From Rotaria macrura (lineage: Eukaryota > Rotifera > Eurotatoria > Philodinida > Philodinidae), in contig OENT01000080.1 in the NCBI GenBank assembly GCA_900239685.1, positions 37,450-101,449 on the forward strand: a stretch of 64,000 nucleotides of DNA, in the 5' to 3' direction. The notes beneath the pieces were generated by a model, which ran no database searches, was not told where the DNA came from, and worked only from the letters and a program-made list of their open reading frames with translations. The position numbers were made by a program, and so were the translations under genes. Numbering within the stretch: position 1 is the stretch's first letter; each line of letters begins with the position of its first letter. Below are positions 11,660-24,687 of the stretch, piece after piece.

Positions 11660-14600
11660 TGATATATGAAATATAATAAAGCTATGTGATTTGCATATAA
11701 AAATTTAATCCACAACTTGAATAATTTATATAACGACCTGTTCATTCGTGACGGAATCACGTTTTTTAAGATTGTGCCGTTAATATGTCAACTTATGTAA
11801 GTCGAATAAAGCTGATTTTATTAGAAAGAAACAGTATTGATGATGTTCTATGTATAAGAAAAGTTTCATTAAATTTCATACTATTCTAAATGTTTTTATA
11901 ATTGAAATATAGCATCGTTACGGAATCACCAAAAATGGACCTTGATCTTGCGTGTTATGTAAAGAAATAAAATTTTTAACTCAACTAATGGTGGTATCAA
12001 AAACCTTTCTATAAGAAAGTTGTAGTTTAGATGGCGAGCTATATATAGAAAAAAAGTAATTCAAAATATATCATGACTAGTTCTGATAAATAGAAAAAAA
12101 CGGTGTGATGCAATCTCGTTTTTCGTTACGGAATCACACTTTGAAAATTTTGATGATTTGATTAAAAATATATTTATTCAAAACTTAGAGACAATCCATC
12201 AAGATAATCACGTAAATATCATGTAAAATACTATTTCCTACGTTATGGACAATGTTCTACAAGGCGGTTATATTTGTTTTGTTTAATTATGTAATTAGAA
12301 TTCGCCCAGAAAGGTGGATCGTTGCGTGTACAGGTCGATTTATTCATTTGCTAATTCATTGATACGATGCTCAATACAGCTTGTGCTAATCAATGTTAAG
12401 GTGAGTACAAAATCGTAGAAATCGTACCACAGGTTAGAGAAAGTGATGCCTAGATATTTCGCTGGTCTGCAGATTAGCACGAAGAAATGATGAAAACCAC
12501 AATAGATTGTATTTGTCATAACCAAGAAAACATCTTGAGCAGTTCGACTAAGATTCATCCGAGAGCTACACAAGAGCCATCGTCAGAAAGTCAGTTCCTA
12601 CGATATCAGAAGAAGTAATTACAACACAACTGTGAAATAAATTGACCGACATGAATCGGTTTAAATAATTTTACTTGAGAGTACTTATCGATTATTGTGG
12701 TTCGTAATTTACCAAAGTGTTCATATTTATCAACAAAAAATTAGGTTCGACAGCTGCAAGCTTCCATTTTATTTTCAAGTAAATTCATTAATGTTATAGA
12801 GATTCGAGAGCAGAGTTGCTATAACATTTACATAAAAACATTAATTTTGATCGTGTTAAAATACTAGACGTAATATTCAGTACTAAATCGAATGTTTCTT
12901 TTATTTGGGAGCTGAGTTTGAATTCTAGAAAGAAGAATACTAAAATGAGTATTCCTTTTCCTGAATACATCACTCAATCTTTAAGTAGCAAATAGTGTCA
13001 TTTTACCATTGTGTGTTATATGTAGGGACGGCGATGATAATGACATTTGAACAGTAGTGCGAGCAAGATTAAGAAACTCTCTACTAGTAGGATTGAATTT
13101 TGGCGGACACTAGTAAGCTACTTTCTACTTTTAAATGGCAAAGAAGACTACAGAAAATTTTACAATTGTACCGTCATCACTCTTGATTGATAGTAAATCT
13201 CTAGTATAAGAATTTATTTCTCTTTCTTTTAAATAATAGCCTTAACTCTTACTATTCTAGTTGGAACTGAATGATATAAGATTTGAATGTCTTATTCTCT
13301 TTTTCAGTGTCCATCATATCAATTTCGAGAGAATAAATATCCATGGTACAAAACTTTCTATTCAACGCTCAATATTTGGAATCATTTTACATCTGAAAAT
13401 TTGTTTTAATTTATACAAGTATTTAGTAGAGAGTACTGAATTCTAGTATGTTGATGTAAATTCTCGAATATGAACCTTACTTGTAGCTATTTTTCGGTTT
13501 TTCAATAATAGTTGTTGGAGATTCAGAGTCGAAAAATCAGTATCTTACCTAATTAGCTGGTTTCAGATTACATATTTTTGAAATTATAGGAATATCTATA
13601 AAGGGTTCCGTTTTCTGAATTATACGCTCATTTTCGCTAAAAATTGAGGAATATTATTTGGGTTTTGTCCATCGAGCCCCACTTAAAATATATATGTTTT
13701 CCTTGATGGAAACAGCTTTTCACGTAGCCAAGTTTTTTCGTAGTAACTGATGATGAAGGAGGAGGGGGCGGTAGTACCATGGCGATCTCTGTACTCCCTC
13801 GTCAGATAAATGTCAAATCTTATGAAAATATACGACACGTAATAGAAATATGGAGTCAAATGTAGGATTTTTCAAAAAAATAGGAATTATAGATATTATA
13901 GGTGGAATCCGAGCCCAGCTAATTAGTGAACGGTTCTATAATCGTTTCAATACAACATTGTAAACATTGCAAGGTCTTTTAAGCACTCCTTGTACAATGG
14001 GATTCTTACTTTTGAAATTTTATAATAGTGGATTCGAAAAAAGAATATCTATGTTTAAGTGCAAGTGTCAATCACTACATTTTTCAGGAAACAGCATTTC
14101 CTTTGATTCTTTGTTTTCTATTAAAATTTTTACTAAACTCATGTAGAATAAATTATGAATTAGCAAAGGTTTATAATTGAATACACACAGTTCGGGTGTA
14201 TCTAATAATAGAAAGAACCGTAGTTCAGCATCGTATCACGTGTTAGGATAAAGATCGACAACAGAAGAATGAATTCAGGATGAAAACAGTTGCACGAATA
14301 ATGGTTGCAGTAGATAGTTAACACTCTTGTATAGGTAAGTATAATTGCTGACGGTACTGAAAAATCTCGTTCATGTATTTTTCATCGATGGAAACTAATA
14401 CGAAAAGTTGTCATGCATCATTTATTTATAAGTAGACGTATTTAATCAAGTCAGTGATTTCAGTGTATTGAAAAGTGTTCGTAATTTCTATTGAAAGTAC
14501 AAAGATATTTAGTAGTTTGAAACATTTATCAATTAAATCATTTCAACAACATAATGAAGATTATCAACATACGCCGTACTGTTGGTTACCAAGTATGTTA

Positions 14601-14991
14601 ATGTGGTGAGCAATTAATTATTTTATTCAATCACAAATACGGTTCGAAAATGGCGAGCCTTGAATTCATATTGGTTAGTTCTCTTTCATTTTCTTTTCAC
14701 AAAATTCTTAATTTTAATTCAGTTTATGAGCTGATGTGAAGATAAGAACAACGTGAACTGACTTGTTTCTTTATTCTCGAGTACTGTTCTTACTTTTACT
14801 CAAGGTTTCATCACAACGCATATTCATATAATCGATGTTGCTCACACTGACGCTTTCTCGAAAGATTTAATTGCAGAAAAATGTCTTCATTTTCCGAATA
14901 GTATTCATGTCATAGGATATATTTTACTCTTCGTTATTAACTATGAAGTAGTCATCATTTAAATACTAGTATTCATGGTAGTGTGTCCTTA
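11660..14991. other. Non-coding flank with ACGGAATCAC words
   Basis: No convincing gene. The word ACGGAATCAC occurs at 11751-11760, within TTACGGAATCAC at 11918-11929, and within GTTACGGAATCAC at 12125-12137, spaced about 170 and 207 bp, all in the same orientation. A minus-strand open frame at 12340-12573 is hydrophobic in places but matches nothing I know. The rest is plain AT-rich sequence. Confidence 0.45.
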
Positions 14992-16742
14992 CTACGTGCT
15001 CATAGTGCTATATTGGTGATTGTTCTGAACGGTCTCGTCCTTAACGGTGTTCGTATCGAGTGAGAAAACATTCCATTTGGACCAGTAATCCTCAAGTCCA
15101 TCGCATCCTTGACAGATATCCATAAAGCGTCGATAGATTCTTTGACTTTGTTCTAGAGTCATAAAAGACTTCCAATCATTGATTTCTCCCTTGCGTATAG
15201 TCCTCAGACCTGACTCAGCCACGAATATTTCTTTTCTTCGAGCAGCGATTTCCTCATTTTGAATACTATCAATAAATTTTCCTTCGAATGCTCGACGCTC
15301 GTAATCGAACTTGTCTTTCATATAGTTGAATGATGAATGTTTCATAACTCTTTCAAGTAATTGATCGGTCAACATAACACATATAAAATCAGCAACCTAA
15401 AATAAAAACGAAACATTTCAAAATAGAAACACCACTTTAACTATTCATTGTGTTAAACGGATCCTCGGTAGTTGGACATGCCATTGCGGTAAATATTAAA
15501 AACTCAATGAATAATTTCAAATATTGTTGAAAAATGATTTGGCAGAAAGAGTCTTTCTGTAGTCAATCCTAACGAGGTATAACGCATATAAAGTCTCAGT
15601 CGCATCAATCATTTGAAAATGGCTTTCGAACGTACTAATTGTTGAAACAGTTGAAATGCAATCGAGTTTTACAAGTGACAAAAACGACAATTGTTTACGT
15701 TTTCCCTTTAAATGTATGGTTAAAAGCTCTGCGAAATTTTTTTTCTTACAAAACATAATTGCACTCATTCATCCAAACGTGAACAAAACAGTGACGGACC
15801 CAACTGTCATTTTATTACAAGTCACTGGAATGGCTTAACCATGAAATAATACTATCAATAGGCTTCATTGTATTTACTAATAAATTTGATGAGTAAAGGC
15901 GTAGAGTTGTTTGAATTACTATTAAAATCTTCGATGTAATATTTCAACGACAAAAACTATCATTCGATTTTCACATTCGACAAAGATATACTTTAATAGT
16001 TATAATCTTATGTTTAGTGAACTATTGCTCTCTCATGGCTTTTATTCGGAACACTAACCTTCTTTATTACAGATTGAAAATCATGCCGCATTTCTTCATA
16101 GGATACAAGTAGAACATTTTCACAGTGACGTCGTTGCCATGCCGATCGAAGTGATTCAAAATAATCCCCGAAAGGTAGATATCCTTTGATGAAACATTCG
16201 ACAAACTCAACGAATTCAAGTTTAGGTACATCTGGCCACATGTTGTAAAATATATAATAGGAAATACAAACATCTTTCGGATTCCTTATGACACAAATGT
16301 ATTTCGCCGATGAATTGAATTGTAGCCGATCTATAGGCAGATGCGATTTGATTGCACCCGGTCGTTGCATCATTTCAATAGATGTTTTCCCATCGATTTC
16401 CAAGTGAGGATTTTGTTGAAAAAAATGATCTATGTTAGCATCGAAAGCTTGCCCATCATTTAGAAGATTGTAGACAATATTTTGCATCCAAGTAGTACCA
16501 CTTCTTGGATAAGTTACAATAAAGAGATCATCTGGTCTAGCCTGATACGACAGAGCAAAAAAAAGACTACGAAAATCCCAATCTGATGCCCAACATATGC
16601 CATCGATTATTTCGAACAGTTTGGATTGTTCATCTTCATTGAAGACTAAAGAAAATAAGAGATGCATATTGGCGAATGAAGTTGAATTAACCTGTTGTTT
16701 GTTCGAGTTCCATTGACAACTAGAAAATTGTACAGATTTCAT
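14992..16742 (-). CDS. Cytosolic-type sulfotransferase (SULT family)
   Basis: Transfers sulfate from PAPS to small acceptors such as phenols, amines or steroids; the substrate cannot be told from sequence. Two exons, 16742-16059 and 15396-14992, join in phase 0 across a 662-bp GT-AG intron and give 362 residues. Visible motifs: TYPRSGTTW (residues 77-85, the 5'-phosphosulfate loop), KSHLP (132-136, with the expected catalytic His), RNPKDV (153-158, the 3'-phosphate site) and RKGEINDWK (from residue 296, the family's C-terminal RKGxxGDWK signature with Asn for Gly). The protein is longer than the usual ~290-300 residues, from an N-terminal extension, a charged insert before RKG and a C-terminal tail. 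Translation might instead start at Met26, closer to the family's normal start. No signal peptide is visible, consistent with a soluble enzyme. Confidence 0.85.
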
Positions 16743-18831
16743 TTAAAGAAAAAATCATGTAAAATATTGAACTCTTGAAGTATAATAGACAAGAAATTTG
16801 AAAAGAAATTTGCTTCTATCACTTATTCGACATGCAAGATTAAAATAGTCAGCAATATCATGGGTTTGTCCGTAAAAAAAAACTATCCAAAGATTTTATG
16901 CCATATTGCTATACATTGCTCATTTAAGTCTTCACTAAGATTTCTAACCTGCTGAAAAATATTTAGTGATTAACTATTCTTCAACGATGAATGGCTTTGA
17001 GTTTCAATTGGAAGATTCGGCTATTCAATAAAACGAGACATGAAAGACGCTTCTATGTCATAAAACTAAATAAAAAAAGATAATAAAAGGTTTTTCGTAA
17101 GATCTTCAACAAAGAAAACTTTTTATTTTTAAACTGTGTATCAAACGAAGTGACTTCTTGTTTTCATGTTGTGCAAACAAATACATCTAGGCAGGTAAAA
17201 GTAAGACTATGGAATGTTGACTCATACGTGGAAACGGCTGGCTTTTTTTTTCTCGTAAGGTAACAACTTGTCAACTTGAATCATTCTGTATGATCTTTCT
17301 CTTCCTTCCTTCGATTGAATCATGGCCATATTGAGAAAAGTACTACCTCAACAAAAGTCTTAAGTTCCCCGAATCTATCAAATCGTTGTACGAGGCTGCA
17401 TAAGAAAAAATAAAATATTTTCTTATCTGAGAAAGTTTGTATAACTCTCAGGTTTCATGTCATTCGAGATAAACTATTCATTACAGAACGTTGAGATCAT
17501 CGGTTGCATCTTTCACGCTGTTCTGTGTAAAAAGAGAGCCGCGGTCACAATTAGTTATGCAGCTGAATGAAAGTATTGGTTTTCAATGTTCATTGATATG
17601 TTAGGTAGCATTTAAGCCGATGAGTAGACCAGCAGCAAGTAGAAGAAGTATATCGTCGAGAAACAAGAAGAGTCATGTTAGATAAAAAGAATTTTTCTCT
17701 TTATCTCACGTGAATTTGATTATACAACGTCCATATAACTTTCAATTCTAGTAATTATTGAATGTGTTTTACTCAGATATGAGTGTAGAAACTCGAGTTT
17801 TTAAAACTTTCTATGACTCGTCAACTTCGGTAAATACGATATTGCAACAATATTTGTTGCACATATAATACTTCAGATTATCATACCAATACGAATAGAT
17901 TGAAATCGAAATTTCTCTCCATATTGACGATTGTTCAGATTTTGAAAGTTTCTTTCTTTAAGCAAGAGTATTAGAGAGTTAAAATTAGCTCATCCACTAA
18001 GTTTATACATTTAATAGTAGCTTGGTTCATCGACAAATAAATGCTCAAAATAATTTGTATCTATATGTTCAATTGTCAAACGACGTACTCGATTAACACA
18101 CGCACTTTCTATTTGTCACCTGAAAATTCTTGATTAGATCAATATTAGATTGTATTGACATCAATTGCTCATTTTCTTCGTAGCTACAAGACAACCGTTG
18201 AAAGTGATCAGATTCATGTAGGAATTTTTTATCATAGAAGTATCAAAATTATTTTATTCAAATAGAAATTAGCATATTAATTTTTTCAACATGATGCTGT
18301 CGGACGACATTATGCACAAAAACTCTTTCAAAACAGCAACAATAAGGCAATTAATCTGGCATGACGAAAATAATCCTGCTATTATTCTTCGATAAATCAC
18401 TATGGAATGTGATGATTTCTATCATTTGATAATTGATATACAATAAATCAATGTGAATTCATTATAATTAAAATTGTATAATTGAATTGTCTATCACCTA
18501 GTATAAACGTTCTGAATCGATTCTAATAGGATTAGAATCTAAGAATCACCGCACTAGCTACTCTAAAAAGTTCAAACAGAATATTGCTCTACATCTGTTT
18601 CACACTTTGCTTGTCTCGATTAAGATGCACAGCAGTTAACGAGCGCAGCTGCGATGGAAAACATCGAAAGGAAACACGTAGAATCTTAGAAACAGAAAAA
18701 GAGAATACCGAACAAAGTAGACAAAAGACAAGGAAATGTCAAAAACAAACTAAGTATCCTTCTGACTATCATTCTAGATGTAAGTATTGACTAGTTGACT
18801 TCCTGAGATAATCAAAAGCTCAAAGTTACCA
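16743..18831. other. Non-coding stretch
   Basis: No gene or RNA recognised. A short open frame at 18584-18790 (+) is Lys/Glu/Arg-rich and looks like chance. The stretch ends at the target duplication of the hAT-like MITE. Confidence 0.4.
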
Positions 18832-19148
18832 ATAGGGGTGCAACGGTGACGATGAATCACCGGATCAGTATTCTACCAGTAACCGTCCTATCTCCTTTGA
18901 ACAACCTTTTTTGGCTTATTTTAGTTTATACTGGTGGGATTAGGAGAATACCGGCTAGTATCAGTGTATGCAGATTAGAATTGGTTAGCCGTATGAACGG
19001 GTGATTTTTAATTCACTGACATCGTTGCATCCCTATTGTATACCAGTTTATACCGGATGATATTGACTAATACCGGCTTGTAAAGGTAACTGGTTGGAAC
19101 GGTTACTGACTGTATCGGTTATGGCCACCGTTGCATCCTTAGTTACCA
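18824..19148. mobile_element. hAT-like MITE (309 bp) with 8-bp target duplication
   Basis: The element spans 18832-19140 and is flanked by an exact 8-bp direct repeat AGTTACCA (18824-18831 and 19141-19148), the duplication size made by hAT transposases. Inverted ends: ATAGGGGTGCAACGGTG at left, CACCGTTGCATCCTT at right. The inside is full of ACCGGT/ACCAGT/TACCGG words. A third terminus-like sequence (CGTTGCATCCCTATT) lies inside at about 19024-19038, so the element may have arisen by duplication of an end. It encodes nothing. Confidence 0.85.
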
Positions 19149-20907
19149 GCAAGCAAACGGAGACATAACTAGTCAATCTTACCCGTATGCCATGACCTGC
19201 AACTTCACTTCCGTTCAAATTGTGAATATCCTGAAGAATATCTACCCTTGAGATAATTTATTTGAATATAGTATGGTTTTATATGACATTTTTCAAATTA
19301 ATATTGTGATCACGCTCAAAAGGAATAGGAAAACTCGTTTTTCGAACTTTGACTTGAATCATCGTATATAATGTATGATTTGAAAGAGAACGGTTTATTT
19401 TGAAAGGTACATATGTTTCAGTTTGCTTCTATTTCTGAAATCAGCCGTCACATCTTTTAGTCTTTCAAGTTATTTAAAGATACTTTATTAACACGGCCAT
19501 ACATATCTTGGGTTCGAAACAGCAATAAGATCTAAGATATTCAAGAAAAATTAGAACTAATATAAGATCCATCTTTCTCAGCAATCTTCTGAGAAAAATT
19601 CGAAAATGAGTTCTTTTTGTATATTTGAGCAAGAGTAAAGGGGTTCATTTAGCATAAGAATGTAAATCCATAACATCTGCGTAGAAATATACTGAGGAAA
19701 TGAACTTCTTTTTTTAGGATATTCATCATGCATCAATGTAAAAATAGTGAATTTCGTCAGTACTCAAAAAAAGGAACAACACATCAGCTGGAAACTATTG
19801 CTAACTTCTCTGGTTTTAGCAGTAAAATTCTAGTTTCTTGAAAGCTTTTCTGCTTTTTCAGATATGTTCTATCTTTCATATTTTTTGACCGACATTTTTT
19901 ATATGCTACCGTATGAATTTGTCACAAAATGAGAAGGAAAATATTTGCTAATATCTGATAGCATTTTTCGTGTTCTCCTCATTCTAGGAAAAGCATAATT
20001 CTTGTGTTTTATTGCTGAGGAAAAAATGATAATTTATTTTCTTCGTTCTTACTCCATATTTCACTCTTGTATTTCTTTTTAGCATGTCTTCGAGTGGATG
20101 TGTGAGTGTGAGTGTCGGTATAGATATCAATGATGGGATCGATTCGTGGTTTTTTTTTGTATCAAAATGATTCTATCTCAAGTAGATATTACTGTCACTC
20201 AAATTTTCACTCGTAAAAATTTATAATTTATTGAAAACTGTTAAATTAAAAGTTGTATAAATTCAAATTTGTCTGGAATTTTTAAGACAAAAATTGGAGA
20301 TTATTATGATAATTTCTCATTGATTCATTCAGTTATAACTTTAAAGAGATTGCTCGTGATCAGAAATGTCCTTTTCTCCGCTTTGTGTGGCTTATTTCCT
20401 GCTTTTCAAATGTCAGAAGGTCGCAATACTGCAGCAACCGAAGCGTTCCTTGTTTAGACAAAATAGATCATGTAGTGAATTGTTGGTATCAATATTTTTT
20501 CCATGAGTTTTAAAGCGTCGCAAAACAGTTATCAGTTCGCTCAATTAATTATTTATCCAAAATAATAAATAATTACGGTAATGCATGTGAAATATGGCTA
20601 TTTTCGACAATTTTTAATAACTAGCACTTACAGATTTTGACGCTAGTCAGTTTCTAGTGATCAAAGCAATAAAACTTTAGTGAGCTAATTTTTCTTGGCA
20701 ATATTTTTTAAATCAATCGCATTGAACTTCACTGAATGGAGTTCACTCATTGAAAATGTTCATTCTTAAAGATTGGTTGCTTCAGATATGATGTATTTTC
20801 GGTAACGATAAATCACGGGTGCTTTCTTCTAGTTTATACTTGTTTGAGGGAGAGATACTTTAGAATATTGTCACATTTTCAATTCATGTAGCGATGCGTA
20901 AGAACAA
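19149..20907. other. Non-coding stretch
   Basis: No gene, RNA or mobile element recognised. Open frames are short and without motifs. Confidence 0.4.
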
Positions 20908-21288
20908 TTATGATAAAGGATGTTGATTAAATTGTCGGTTGATCTCTTGCAGTGTGTCCACTTCGTCGATTGCCTGTTTAAATTGCCCACTATGTATGTA
21001 TGATTTAAGTTTAACTAAATGAGCACAGAATTGTTGCAGATGAAGTGAATCCAATGTTTCAACACTGCAGTTGATCGATGTTTCTTTGCCATCCTCAAGA
21101 TCCATTTTCATATATTGGTCGTCGTTGATGCTGTATGGGTCGAATGTTCGACACTGGTACGAGAGTGAAAATTCAATTGTATGACAAATCGTTTCATTCA
21201 CGTATGCAATGTACCTTCCTTTATATACTGTTTTTGAAAAGTATGCGAAATAAATCACTGACCCTGATATCAACCTATGATTACTCAT
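20908..21288 (-). CDS. Unrecognised open frame, possible single-exon or last-exon gene
   Basis: A 126-residue frame starting with Met and ending LNQHPLS-like (QFNQHPLS). The second half is rich in Leu, Lys and Gln with a helical look (LHLQQFCAHLVKLKSYI...), suggesting an alpha-helical or coiled region. The first half is Tyr/Phe-rich with several Cys. Composition looks more gene-like than nearby chance frames, and it may be the last exon of a longer gene extending to higher coordinates. I do not recognise a family and no splice partner was found. Confidence 0.35.
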   Translation of the reverse strand: MSNHRLISGSVIYFAYFSKTVYKGRYIAYVNETICHTIEFSLSYQCRTFDPYSINDDQYMKMDLEDGKETSINCSVETLDSLHLQQFCAHLVKLKSYIHSGQFKQAIDEVDTLQEINRQFNQHPLS

Positions 21289-23168
21289 CGTATTGAAATC
21301 AATTTCAAGTGATGAATCAATTTTTCAAGAGAATTTCTGAATCATAATACATGAAAAATTTGTCAACGTTGCTCCTATGGAGTTACAATGTGAAACCTAC
21401 GTATTTACTTTAGTTTCATTGTATTCATACAAAATACAAAAACTAGGAAATTAAGATTTTGCTTTCGTCTTTTTCTGGCGAGCATTATGTTTTCACTTTA
21501 ATTGTTGCTACTCGCTCATTATTTTTCACCTTTTTAATATCCATTATTTTTCTTGGATTGTCAAGTTCGTAATAAGGAGAAGCGATGCGATAAAACTTTT
21601 CTCTAGAATTTACGATGACTATTTTCTATGAAAATATATTCAAGTTTCACAAAGGTAAGAATCGACTCCAATAAGAATCCATGATAGAAGGAGAATGATA
21701 ATTACATGTTTATATGCAATTCGCATCATGTGTCTATTGTTAGTCTGTGTCACACAGACTGTGTGATGTAACATTCGACTTAGGGATTACACAAGCCTAT
21801 TCTAAGAATATTAATTTATAGATATATTAAATTTGCAATAGGTTTTATAATATGAATCATTTAATAATTTCAATCAAAATCGCTTTTCTGCAACACCAGA
21901 CAAATATTTACAGAATTCTGCTTGTATTCGATATCAATACTATCTTATAAAATGTTGAATGAATCATTTAAAATATAGCTTCATGTTGTGAATCAAGCAG
22001 GTTTTAAATACTTCTATGAAATCAATGAATATTGTAGAGCTTCTCGAGTGGAATTACTTCTACTTCGGTGAATGAAAAACAATTTTATGAAAATCATTAT
22101 AGTTGATAGTTATTGCGTTAGAGGAGTATTAATTTTGCGTATTTGCATGCCCAACAGCGTAATGATTCAACCCCGATTTAATCGAAGTATTACAAAAATA
22201 AGTAGGAATCGGCCATTACTTAAATATTGCTCGAATACATTTGACTATAGAAGCTTTTTCTTCCAACTTAATAATCCAGCTTGTTTCTTCTTCTCTGAGT
22301 GTCAACGTTATCCATCAACTGAAAGATTCGTTAGAACGTCAGGTGAAGAAGATCGATCCCTGTTTTTGGCTAAAAATATAAGATGAGCTAACGGTCGCCT
22401 ACATGACTTGTCCATCGAATATACGCAATAGGTAATACTTTTTTTATACAATTCAAATACGTGTATGAAGCGTTGATTTGAATGTTCCTCATAAACCGGG
22501 CACCACTGCTCACTGAATTCAGCAACAGTACTGACGAACTATGTCCTTTACTTCATATAGTGGCATGTTTGTACGATTTTATATAAATATTTTATTAGAA
22601 TGGCATTGTGAGTAGACCGATAAGTTAAGACGCCATGAACGACACTCACGACCAACAAGACATGTATCAGATGCAAACTACTATGCTATTGAACGTGAAT
22701 TTTAATAGCTGTATCTATATGAGTGACATCTGAATATATCTTAAAGAATTTCTAGTCTCACCTCCAATGGACTATGTAAATGTTTTCAATTTGTGAGGGG
22801 CACAGACTATGGTAAAAATGTTTTACCGACGGATTCTTCACTTGATAAGCCACGACAGGAGGTATGATGATCACGCTTTCTCATACAACTTCACAATCGT
22901 ACTCCGGACACATTAGTTGGGCTCTGGATTAATATACAACGTTATTCAGTTTGATATGTGTATCGTTTGCAGTCACTCTTCTCTTACAAAAACAAACGAC
23001 TACCTGTCCAAGTCACTCTCTAGAAGTGTTTTGTTCACGTTTAACTCACATTCTAACTCGTACTAGTCCAGCGACTCTGTAACAATACGTCAACATGATG
23101 AAAGCCACCAAGATGATAGCATAACTGTTAAAATTCTTAAGCAATCAACAACGGTGATTCCGATGCAG
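21289..23168. other. Non-coding stretch with a short palindrome
   Basis: AGTCTGTGT-C-ACACAGACT at 21742-21760 is a 9-bp perfect inverted repeat around one base; such a tight hairpin is probably chance or a local slip. An open frame at 22072-22386 (+) has no recognisable motif. Nothing else seen. Confidence 0.4.
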
Positions 23169-23341
23169 AGCTGGGACCGGAATGAAGTTTTGAAAACGAT
23201 TCAGTCCGATCTGGCCAGTTATAAATCGGTTTTGAACCTGCTAATGTCTAGTAAAAATGACAGAAAACGGTGGAACTCACTGCTTGAAAATCGTCTCAAA
23301 TAGTCAATGTATAGTATGCACTGGCAATTTCAGTCCCAGCT
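23169..23341. mobile_element. Small inverted-repeat element (173 bp)
   Basis: Begins AGCTGGGACCGGAA and ends TTTCAGTCCCAGCT, so the ends are inverted copies with few mismatches. The middle has no open frame. A clear target duplication is not visible. Words from it (GATC-TGGCCAGTT) recur in altered form at about 23577-23590, so a diverged relative may lie next to it. Family uncertain; the size and ends fit a non-autonomous DNA transposon. Confidence 0.5.
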
Positions 23342-24465
23342 ATTAGATTAATAAACTAATAGTTGGATTGAGCAATCCAAGCGATATGATTTAGTTCGTC
23401 ACATTATAAATGGAGACATCTGAAAATTCTACGTTTTTCTCATTAAGCTTCTAAGATAAAGTTCGACTATAGAGTACTATTTTGAAAAAATATTGTAGAG
23501 AATTTCAATAGTTGATGAAATATAAGTAAAACTTTCAGCTCAGGGCTGAAATCAGTTAGGAAGAGGTAAACGAATCTGATCCTGCCAGTTGAAAAATCCA
23601 AGCGGTCCGGTCGGTAAACTGATGGATTGAAATCATATGTTATATCGCTGAAATTCTGGCAAAAACAGGAGAAAAATTGAAACATTTTTAGAAACAAATA
23701 GCTCAAAATATGAAATAGTTTAGAGCCACATGTGAACGACACTCATCACAATGAATTTTTTCTAAGAGAATCTCACAAAAAGGATTAAAATGGTATGTTT
23801 TGAACACTTTTCTTTTTGCATCCTTACACAAAAACATTTGACGTCTTAGATTTTATGGAAAAAAATAAGGTTAATCAAGCAGATTTTTCAAAGTTTTCAA
23901 CCGGTGAATTTTCCGTCTCTATCCGTCTGGTCTTGTTCCAATGCGGCTTGTGACAATCGATGATAACTATGGAATCGTATTTTGCTAATCTTCGAAGTGT
24001 ACAGAATGTATTTTGGCTCTGTATGAATCCATATATTGACCAATAACAACAAAAAAAGCGATGAATTTTTAATTTGTACTAATATCAGCCATGAGAACTA
24101 TGAAGAGAGTATATATTTAGGCGGACACTATTAAACCCGATCCTGTTTGATTGAGAAAGTTCAAAAGAGGCCATGTTTATACGATAATAATGTCCTGATA
24201 AATGCATTCGATGAAGATAATAAAGGACAGAAGCGATGAAATCATGATGTGGACATTTTAATGATCAGGAATTAAATTTTGATTATTTATTTTTAGTTCG
24301 AATCCGAATCAAATGATGTAAAATTTAAGAAACGATATAAAAAATATAGAAGAAATCTTGATAAATACGGCAATACAAATACAACTCAAGACTTCGCTGA
24401 TAAATTATCTGAAATTTTTCATCAAGTCATTCAGATTTATTGATGACCATTTAAGGTGGCTAATT
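23342..24465. other. Non-coding stretch
   Basis: Contains diverged sequence similar to the preceding small element around 23540-23640 and around 23890-23950, but no clear ends. No gene recognised. Confidence 0.35.
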
Positions 24466-24687
24466 TCAGCTGGCTGCTTCCGTCGATTTTGAATCACAAT
24501 AAAAGTGTTTATTAATTTGTTGCAACTCTTCTGTGAGCTGTTCAGCTACGGTCTTGTTTCCACTTACAATCGCTGTTTTGAGAGAGTTTTGTTTAACATC
24601 AAACTTCTGTTGAGGGGCAGTGCGATCTGATGCACCATTTGTTACTGTTGATTGTTCATTCATTTTTAATGGTCTTGATGCTTCCAT
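24466..24687 (-). CDS. Unrecognised small protein or first exon (73 aa)
   Basis: A Met-initiated frame rich in Ser, Thr, Gln and Lys, with a helical stretch NKTVAEQLTEELQQINKHF. Composition is protein-like and unlike the surrounding low-complexity frames, but the family is not recognised. It could be a short gene or an exon whose partners I did not find. Confidence 0.3.
   Translation of the reverse strand: MEASRPLKMNEQSTVTNGASDRTAPQQKFDVKQNSLKTAIVSGNKTVAEQLTEELQQINKHFYCDSKSTEAAS

Noticed and set aside
12340-12573. Minus-strand open frame of 77 codons with hydrophobic parts
   Set aside because: No family motif, no splice partner and ordinary base composition; chance is as likely as a receptor fragment.
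16686-16732. Possible 46-bp intron near the sulfotransferase start
   Set aside because: Donor- and acceptor-like sites are present, but removing the stretch breaks the frame; a start at the first or at Met26 explains the gene better.
21742-21760. Tight palindrome AGTCTGTGTCACACAGACT
   Set aside because: Only 9 bp per arm with no neighbouring signal; too little to call a regulatory site or terminator.
22072-22386. Plus-strand open frame of 104 codons
   Set aside because: No recognisable domain, and length is not unusual for chance in this much DNA.
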